Assembly (NCBI GenBank): GCA_963514095.1
Contig: OY741283.1
Coordinates: forward strand, 1,001,056-1,065,055
Source: Eutrigla gurnardus
Taxonomy: Eukaryota; Chordata; Actinopteri; Perciformes; Triglidae
Direction of reading: 5' to 3'
DNA: 64,000 nt
Under the pieces are notes generated by a model that worked only from the letters and a program-made list of their open reading frames with translations, had not been told where the DNA came from and made no database searches. The translations under genes and the position numbers were made by a program. Below, in pieces: positions 57,120 to 64,000 of the stretch. Positions within the stretch are counted from its first letter, which is position 1; each line of letters opens with the position of its first letter.

Positions 57120-57560
57120 AGGACGACGCTGGTTTAAAGACGATCACGTGTCATCGGGAATACTCGGAGGGGGAATGTTTGACTTCCTGCTGCATCCAAA
57201 GTCAGTATTTACTCACAGGATGAAGGAAAACAGACTTTGTTGTGAAATAGAGCCGTTCGTGTGCGTTGAGACAATCAAGCCGAAGACGCAGGACTGACTC
57301 GGGGGACGGAGGGTCATGTTTTTTGTTTTGTTTTTGCTGTCGCAGCTTCTTTCTGGCCTATAAACAAACATCGCGACTCGACGCCGCGCTCATAAACCGA
57401 GGGTTTTGGCAGCGGGGGGGAAAGCTGCCTGTGGTTTGCAGTTGTGAAACATCGTTTTGAATGTCTGAGCACACGGCCGTCTGTCGAGCTGCTCCAGGAT
57501 CAGGATTCACGTCTGGCAACAACTGGATCATTCGCTTTTTAAATAAAGTGCTGCCGGGGC
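57120..57560 (+). other. radil: radil 3' UTR (probable)
   Basis: Follows the TGA at 57117-57119. AATAAA at 57542-57547 gives a 3' UTR of about 440 bases. Further AATAAA-like signals downstream (for example near 58453) could be alternatives. Confidence 0.5.
57542..57547 (+). terminator. radil: Candidate radil polyadenylation signal
   Basis: AATAAA, 423 bases after the stop codon. First canonical signal downstream of the last exon. Confidence 0.45.
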
Positions 57561-59593
57561 AGGTTAGCGTCGCTCTGGTTCCACTGGATTATCGCAGAAA
57601 AGTTTTCATGTTTTTGTTCCTTTACAGGAGCGTGACGAGGCTGTAAACGCAAAGTCAAAGCTTCAACTTCATTTACTGACGTGTTCTATGTCGTAGAACA
57701 AAACGTTAAAATCTCTTCAGCTTGAGACATTATTTCAGGCATCTAACCAAAAACCTGTCGTTGGAGACGAGCAAACAGGAAGTACAAAAATGCTGACTCG
57801 TAGCCGGGTTTTAGGAGTCTTTGCTCTTATTCTGTATTTTCAACTCATTTCTAAACCACACTGGGATCAAGCAGAATGATTTACCTTACTGGGATATAAA
57901 TGTGTTTTCTTGTTTTATGGGAAAAAACAAGTAAGACAGTATGATTTTAGCAGTTGGTCATTTTCATTGTGGCCTTCAGGTGCAGGTCCAGTGATGGGAA
58001 AAACAATGAATGTCCAGAATATTTTACCTTTTTGATGCATTAAATCAAACTGGAGGCTCTTCTTTAAAGCAGCTATAATCAACATTCTTTATAATAACAG
58101 TAGGTAAATACCTACAGAGAACTTTATTTATTTATATAGAACTTTAATTACAAACAAGCAGCTTAAAGTGCTTCACGTAGAAAAAAAGAAAAGGAACTAA
58201 ATGTAACAACAAAAATATAAAAGACAGCAGGGATTAAAAAATGAAATAAGGTAAAAGTGTATTGTTTATCTGTCCAGCCAACTTCTTTATTATTCTGTAG
58301 ACGACCCGCTGAAGCAACAAACACAGTCAGAGAAAAGCTTTGAGCATCTAAACCCGAAACCAGAACCCTCGGGAGCTGGTGGAGACCAAAACCGGAGCAA
58401 AAAGAAAATACTGGACGAACACAAACAAGATCAGCTCCAAAAAAACATTTTGAGTTTTGGAAATAAAACGAATGAACGGAGAGCCGATAGTGTGTCTGAA
58501 TCAGTTGTTATTGGATATTATTATTATTATTATTGTTACATTTACATCGTACAGCAGTTGAAATAAATGGTTCAACATTTTGGGAAATCTGCTTCCTTTA
58601 CCCTGATCTTAAACACATCTTTTGATTTAACTGATCTGAGATCAGTTTATGTAAAAAAAAAAAAAAAAACATCAGCAGACATGTTTTGATATGTTAACAC
58701 TGTGGAACAACACAGTCTGTGTTTTCATCCCAGATGTCTATAAAGTTCACGTATATCACAGTATTATTCACAGTATTTTGTAATATTTATATTGCGCAGT
58801 ATTTTTTGAAACTATGGAATAAATCTTATTTTGACTTTGACCCAGCGTTGGTCCGGTTGTTCTGCTCTTGTGTTGTTGGTGTGTTTGTTTCGGTGAACTC
58901 CATCTGCAGCAGGAATCTTTGGGCGGGTGGAGCCGCGGGGGAAGCTGCTGCTGGGTGTGTCGGCACGCTTTAGTGGCCGCCACCAGCCGCTGTTTATAGC
59001 CGCTCTGTGGTTTCCACTAGCCAAGCACTTTTCCACTGACTCCAGCACAGTTCTGGGCCTCTGCGCCCCCCCACCCCCCCACCAGGCCTCGATTTAAAAA
59101 CGGCTTTATATCGGCGTGTTGCACGCCGTCGCCTTCGATGGGAACGCCGCTGAGGCTGTAATTAAAGTGTAAACAAGGTGCTGAGTGAAGCTTCCTGCAG
59201 CGTTCACACATAAAACCCTCCTTTAGTTCGGCTTCGTGTTCACGCTGCAGGATTTTAATGCTCTGGACTGAATCCATCAAACAGCTGCAACTCAAAACCA
59301 CCAATGTCAACCTCATGGTGGCGCTAAAGGGAAATCAGGGTCAACAAAGTCAGGATTCATGCTCTGGGTTTGAGATATTTGAGTCTGGACCATCAAGTCT
59401 GGAGGACTTCCCTCTGAAGCCACAGTCCTCCAGGCTCCAGGCTGCCCCCCTCCTCTGTGGGTCCTGGATCCAGACCCGGTCCTGGATCCTCCTTCCTGAG
59501 TGTCTCAGACGGATGAACCTGTTTGTTAAAAAAAAATCACACATAACTTATTTTATGAGGTTGTTTTTGGAGTTGTTAGGTTTCTTTTTTTTG

Positions 59594-59613
59594 GGGGGGG
59601 GGGGGGGGGGGGG
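59594..59613. repeat. G homopolymer run
   Basis: About 20 consecutive G after a T-run. Length is likely unreliable in the assembly. Confidence 0.85.
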
Positions 59614-61531
59614 ATTCACATTTCTGCTTTGAAATACGAGTCACAGCTGTTTGAGAACGAAGCTGTAATTATAGTTTAAACAAATCAACGTGACCCAACG
59701 TGTTTTTATAAGCCTGACATCCTGCACCTTCAAGTTTATAGTAGAAGAAGAATCCAGCAAAGTACAAGTACCTCAAAGGTACAATAATAGAAACGTTTTA
59801 ACCGGGCCGATACTTTATGAGTTTATCTACAATATCTAAACAGTTAATGAGTAAAATGTAAAATATTTCAATAGGAGATAGTCTAGCTACCTCATTTTAT
59901 TGTTTTAATAAAATATTGTCCTTTGAAATGTATCCATAAGTTAAATGTGTTCTTCCCACCGTCGACACATGAAAAACTATTATGGCGGCTCCATGTGTGT
60001 GAAGGTGCGTCGAGGTCGTCTTTGTGAACTTTGAGGTGATTTACTGCCGACGGCTGAGAAATAACTGTGACCGGCCTCGACTCGTCGTGAGACACGAAAA
60101 ACCCGCCGTTGGTTTTGATTTTGTTTTTCTTCCTGTTTCTGCCTGATGTCATTTTTACCAGGAAGAGCCCTCAAAACTCACATTTTCACTCCTGCTTTTA
60201 ATCTTTAAACAACACTGAACCTTTTCTACTTGACCTTTTTACTGTTTTATATGGTTTTATTCTGCTGAACGTCAGAGTGACACACTCCAGGAAAGAATAG
60301 CCTCCGTGGTTTTGCGATTGCTCATCCTTCCTGCTCGACTTCGAACAATGAAGACAATGAAGGCAGGAAACAAACGCCATGGTGACCAGTTACACATGAC
60401 GAGAGTGAGCTTCCTCCCAGTCCCAGTCCAGGTCCCAGTCCAGGTCCAGGTCCAGGTGGGACCCCTGAGATCCAGAACCTCCTTCAGACACCAGACAGGA
60501 AATCCCGTCTGGAGGCGAAGGTGTACGAGGTTTGATTTACTGACAGTAAACAAGAAAATGATGTTCAACATTTCAGCTGCTCAAAAACATTTTAACTGCT
60601 TCAACCGAGGCTTCACTTTACTTCAACTGCAAATACTCTCATACAACATCTAAATGAGAAACTGTTTTCACCTGCAAGTTCACTTTATCTTGTTGGGGGG
60701 AAAAATATATATGACCATAATTTATAAAAAAAAACATCATACTTTCTATGTATGAATCTTAATATGCAAAGTACTTATAGCTGTCAATCAGTAGATGTAA
60801 AGGGGTACAAACATATTTTAATAAGGTACAACATAAAGTACTTGTGTATTTGCACAAGGATTTACAAGATACTTTATGACTTTATCTTCATGAGTGAATG
60901 AAATATTTTACTCAGAAATGTAAGGACAAAAAGTAATAAATTAATTTCAAATGAAGTACCTGCATTTACTTTACTTCCCCACGTCTGAGGAATAGAAGTA
61001 TAATACTGATATAGTGTGTACTTATACACTGGTAATTGTTCTCTCTCTATAAAACCCTGAAATTGAAAACGTCTTCAAACATCTAACTGAACTCGTCTTG
61101 ACCCGTTCCTCTCATGCATATTTACACGTCGACGACAGGCGGATCACTTCAAAGTGGATTTCAGGTTCTAACAGCCAAACGGAGAACCACAGGTGTACTC
61201 CTGGTATGTGGGGGGGCAAGAAACTGACTTTAAATCTACTTTATTAAAGGTGAAAATCACACTCGAGTAAAAGTACTTTACAAAAAAAATTAAAAATACC
61301 CCAATTTAAAACAATAGTGCGCCAATTTGAAGTCTTTGAAATATTATTCAGCATGAAATGTAAATACATCAAAGTGGCTGCTGACCTGTAAACCACAGAG
61401 CAGAGAGGTCAAAGGTCAATCTCTTAAAAAATGAAGATAGACAACAGGGATTTTTCTTTGTTTTGTTTTTTTTACAAAGCAAACAATCAATTGATGAATG
61501 GAGCAAATAATGAGCCGATCTAACGATATAA

Positions 61532-61532
61532 T

Positions 61533-61575
<43 letters not shown>

Positions 61576-61592
61576 GTAATAGTAATAATAAT
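61532..61592. repeat. (AAT)n microsatellite
   Basis: About 20 ATA/AAT triplets with two AGT interruptions. The poly-Tyr open frame on the minus strand is a repeat artefact. Confidence 0.95.
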
Positions 61593-62854
61593 ATAATAAC
61601 AACATTTTCATGATTAATACCGTCACATATTCAGTAAAGTTGAATGCAGGACTGTACCAGAGTATTTTTACACTGTGGTATTAGTACTTTTACTTGATTA
61701 GTTTACACTGCAGTGGAGAACATGAAGTTTGGTTGCAGCTCCCTCTGCTGGCCCAAAACAAGAACCACAGTTCCTTTCCAATTTAAATACTGGAGTTAAA
61801 AAGTATTGCTGTAATTTATTATTGCTTATGTATTATTATTATAAAAAATAATAAAAATAATAATCATTCATATTTTAGTATTGTAATGAATACGTATATG
61901 CTAATATCATTTTCATAATATTATTATTAATATTAATAATAATAATAATAATAATGACATTGGAACAGAGAGTTCAATCCGAACACTGACGTCATCCTAT
62001 TACGCACATAAATATTTAAAAATCAAAGTTCATCTGAAGCTCTGACTCACAGCACAGCTCTGTTTTCTAGAAGAATATAGAATAATATAAAATAATACGA
62101 GCGGCCTTTCTCTCATTTCAGTCGCCGGCTGCAGCACAAAGACGCTCCGAGTGTTTGATTAAATTAATAAAAAGATGCACCTGAACTCGACCTTCGTGTG
62201 TCCTTGAGGGTCGAGTGTGAAGAGTGTTTCCTCAGAGGAGGGGGATGGATTTCTAGAGTGGGAGGAACAGAACTTTGTGTATTTCATTTGAGGGGAAAAT
62301 CATTTTAACGTATTCGTATTAACTCCACAGTTAATATTCAGAGCAGCGAGCTGAGGAGCTGTGACATGAACATCTTCTGCTGCTGTAAAACAGATTAATG
62401 AGTTTTTTTTTGTTTATTATACGTTTCATCTCAAAACATGATAACGTTAACATTAACTATATGTTCATATTTCACCGCTAAATGAACCAAAACAGAAAAA
62501 CAATCCTCTAAGACGACCAAACGGTGTAAAATCAGTCGGTATAATCTTATTTGTCTTTGCGGAGCTTTTCATTGAGAAGTTGAAACTAACGTGTGCACCT
62601 GAACGCCTCACCTCCAGAGGAAATGACAACTGAGACAAGGAATGTGAATTCTGTTTTTTTTTCTCTTTGAACTTAATTTGACTAACTAGCAATACTTGAT
62701 TTTCTAATTCTACGTTTTTTTTTCTGTATTCACTGCAGCTGGATTCTGATGATGTCACGACGATGCCAGAGCACGGACCAATCAGCACGCGAGGAGCTTC
62801 TGGCCGCTGTGGGCGTGGCTTTGGTGTATCTAAGACGTGGTACGTAACGTTGAG

Positions 62855-63180
62855 CTAAAATGCTAGCATCGGCATGCTAACGCGCTCATAATGAGAATGC
62901 TAATGCGCTGCTAACATGTTAGCTGGTAGTTTATCGCGTTCACCGTCTTAGTTTTGCACAGTAGCACGCTAACATTAGCAGTTAAAGCTGTGGCTGATGG
63001 ATTATGGATCAGCAAAGTCATGCCAGTTCGTCCTCTGGAGAACATGAATGTGTTTATATTTCATGGTGGAGCTACAGGAAGTAGCCTATGCTTCATCCTC
63101 CTTTCAGTAAAACGGAGCCTTAAAAAATGTTTCAGAGCCGCTGGTTTAGAATTTCTTGGATGTAAACATTTCATGCAGAT
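62855..63180 (+). mobile_element. Interspersed repeat with ATGCTAGCAT-type stem and TCCTCTGGAGAACATGAATG tail
   Basis: Starts with GCTAAAATGCTAGCATCGGC and CATGCTAACGCGCTC, continues with CACGCTAACATTAGCAGTTA, then GTTCGTCCTCTGGAGAACAT and GAATGTGTTT. This shows the fuller structure of the family seen as fragments elsewhere in the window. Non-coding. Confidence 0.6.
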
Positions 63181-63557
63181 TTAGGGAATCGATCCCCCGT
63201 CCCTCCATGACTCTGATTTACCGTTTGACCAGACAGCCAGCTGTTGCCCTCAGGATTTAAACCAAGAAAACGACTTTTAAATCATCTTGAAACCGTAACA
63301 TCATTGTACCACTCGCTCAATGAATTGGCGGCAGAGAGAGCCTCGTGGATGAAAGTGAGTATTCCTTCTGCAGCGCTGTTGAAATAAAATGAGAACCAAG
63401 CAACGAGAGTCAGGGTGCCGTCTATTTCCTGGTGAGCACGTGTCTGAGCCCTGGATGGCGGCCTTCAGCGGCTCGGATGGTTTTTCACAAAAAGCACACA
63501 AGCCACCTGGTTGGTGTGCTGCATGATGATCACATGATCACATGATCACATGTGCAG

Positions 63558-63616
63558 AACCAGCAAAGGGCCGGAGGATTTGCAGACTGGAGGACTTGAC
63601 CCTGAGAGACCAGAGG
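63558..63616 (+). other. Possible non-coding or initial exon
   Basis: A 59-base segment between TGTGCAG and a perfect GTAAGT donor. The acceptor lacks a pyrimidine tract, being preceded by a GATCACAT tandem. No recognisable peptide. It might be part of an upstream exon of a gene beyond the window, or chance. Confidence 0.15.
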
Positions 63617-63899
63617 GTAAGTTTGGAGAGTCTCATCGGCTTTGTTGCGTTAATCCCTCCGGATTTGCGATCACAGTGCTGGAGAGGACACGGCCCTTTA
63701 ATTGTTCGTTTCAGAGACACGAGCCGGGCTTTTGTTTTAAAAAATCAGCAAAAAGCTAAATTAATGTTTTCATCCACTACTGTTTGTGTGATTACAAGGA
63801 GGTTGTTGTTCAGGGAGACAACCAGGAGGTGGCGCCAAAACAGTCAGAAAGAAACATTATGTAATTGCAGATTAAGAGAAAATGAGATGAAGAAGCTCC

Positions 63900-63990
63900 A
63901 GTCGAACCTAAAACAAAGTCAGATTCATCATCTGGTGACCATGAATGTGTGTACAAAGTTTAATCCTCCCAATACTTGGTGAGATATGAG
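63900..63990 (+). mobile_element. Dispersed repeat fragment at right edge
   Basis: GATTCATCATCTGGTGACCA, GAATGTGTGTACAAAGTTTA and GGTGAGATATGAGATATT: another member of the CATCCTCTGGGGAACA family, close to the window end. Confidence 0.6.
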
Positions 63991-64000
63991 ATATTAACAG

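Larger units (their letters stand above)
57561..62850. other. Intergenic region downstream of radil
   Basis: No coding gene recognised on either strand. Contains an interspersed-repeat-like stretch near 58125-58190 (TTTATTTATATAGAACTTTA, AGCTTAAAGTGCTTCACGTA), a G-run (about 59594-59613), a short CAGGTCCAGTCCAGG-type array (about 60418-60460), an AAT microsatellite (61532-61592) and TAATAA-rich sequence near 61910-61955. Confidence 0.55.

Noticed and set aside
61369..61626. Frame with a 20-residue Tyr run
   Set aside because: It is the AAT microsatellite read on the minus strand.
57120..64000. A fifth protein-coding gene downstream of radil
   Set aside because: No frame here shows family similarity, codon-like conservation signals or chains of in-phase splice sites.
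1..64000. A bacterial-type defence, biosynthetic or phage system
   Set aside because: All recognisable genes are intron-containing vertebrate signalling genes; nothing resembles an operon or prophage.

Overview
This window is vertebrate nuclear DNA, almost certainly from a ray-finned (teleost) fish. The genes are intron-rich with canonical GT/AG junctions. The introns carry typical fish repeats: L2-type LINE pieces, a tRNA-derived SINE, short inverted-repeat DNA transposons, microsatellites and several minisatellites. There is no bacterial or phage content, no CRISPR array and no operon.

Four protein-coding genes could be reconstructed exon by exon, and each model keeps its reading frame through every junction. 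(1) cyth4 (+), 13 coding exons, 5336-12519, 403 aa: a cytohesin-4-like Arf exchange factor (Sec7 + PH). (2) fam83f (-), 5 coding exons, 22795 down to 14768, 531 aa: a DUF1669 casein-kinase-1 anchoring protein ending in a polybasic stretch and a CaaX box. (3) grap2/Gads (-), 7 coding exons, 28920 down to 23975, 289 aa: an SH3-SH2-SH3 adaptor, with a probable untranslated first exon near 34.0-34.25 kb. (4) radil (+), 16 coding exons, 37159-57119, 1164 aa: a Rap effector with RA, FHA-like, DIL and PDZ regions.

Layout: 1-5.3 kb is repeats and upstream DNA; 5.3-13.4 kb is cyth4; 14.2-22.9 kb is fam83f, tail-to-tail with cyth4; 23.2-34.3 kb is grap2, in tandem behind fam83f; 36.5-57.6 kb is radil, head-to-head with grap2 across about 2.3 kb; 57.6-64 kb has no recognisable coding gene. 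CYTH4, FAM83F and GRAP2 all lie on human 22q13.1, so this is a conserved vertebrate block. RADIL is on human chromosome 7, so its position here marks a lineage-specific junction. CYTH4 and GRAP2 are leukocyte signalling proteins (PIP3/Arf, and TCR/SLP-76). RADIL and FAM83F act in Rap adhesion and Wnt/CK1 signalling. The genes do not form one pathway.

The most interesting structure is in the non-coding DNA. Every intron of fam83f carries a member of one short inverted-repeat transposon family, and two near-full-length copies in opposite orientation flank exon 4. A large hairpin sits in radil intron 6, with a triplet expansion in only one arm. A 252-bp perfect tandem duplication lies in the grap2 5' intron. 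A minisatellite rich in GGGGCC motifs lies in the cyth4 3' UTR. A 16-bp minisatellite made of branch-point-like CTAAC units, followed by an AT-rich array, sits directly before a radil splice acceptor. I found no convincing new multi-gene biological system.
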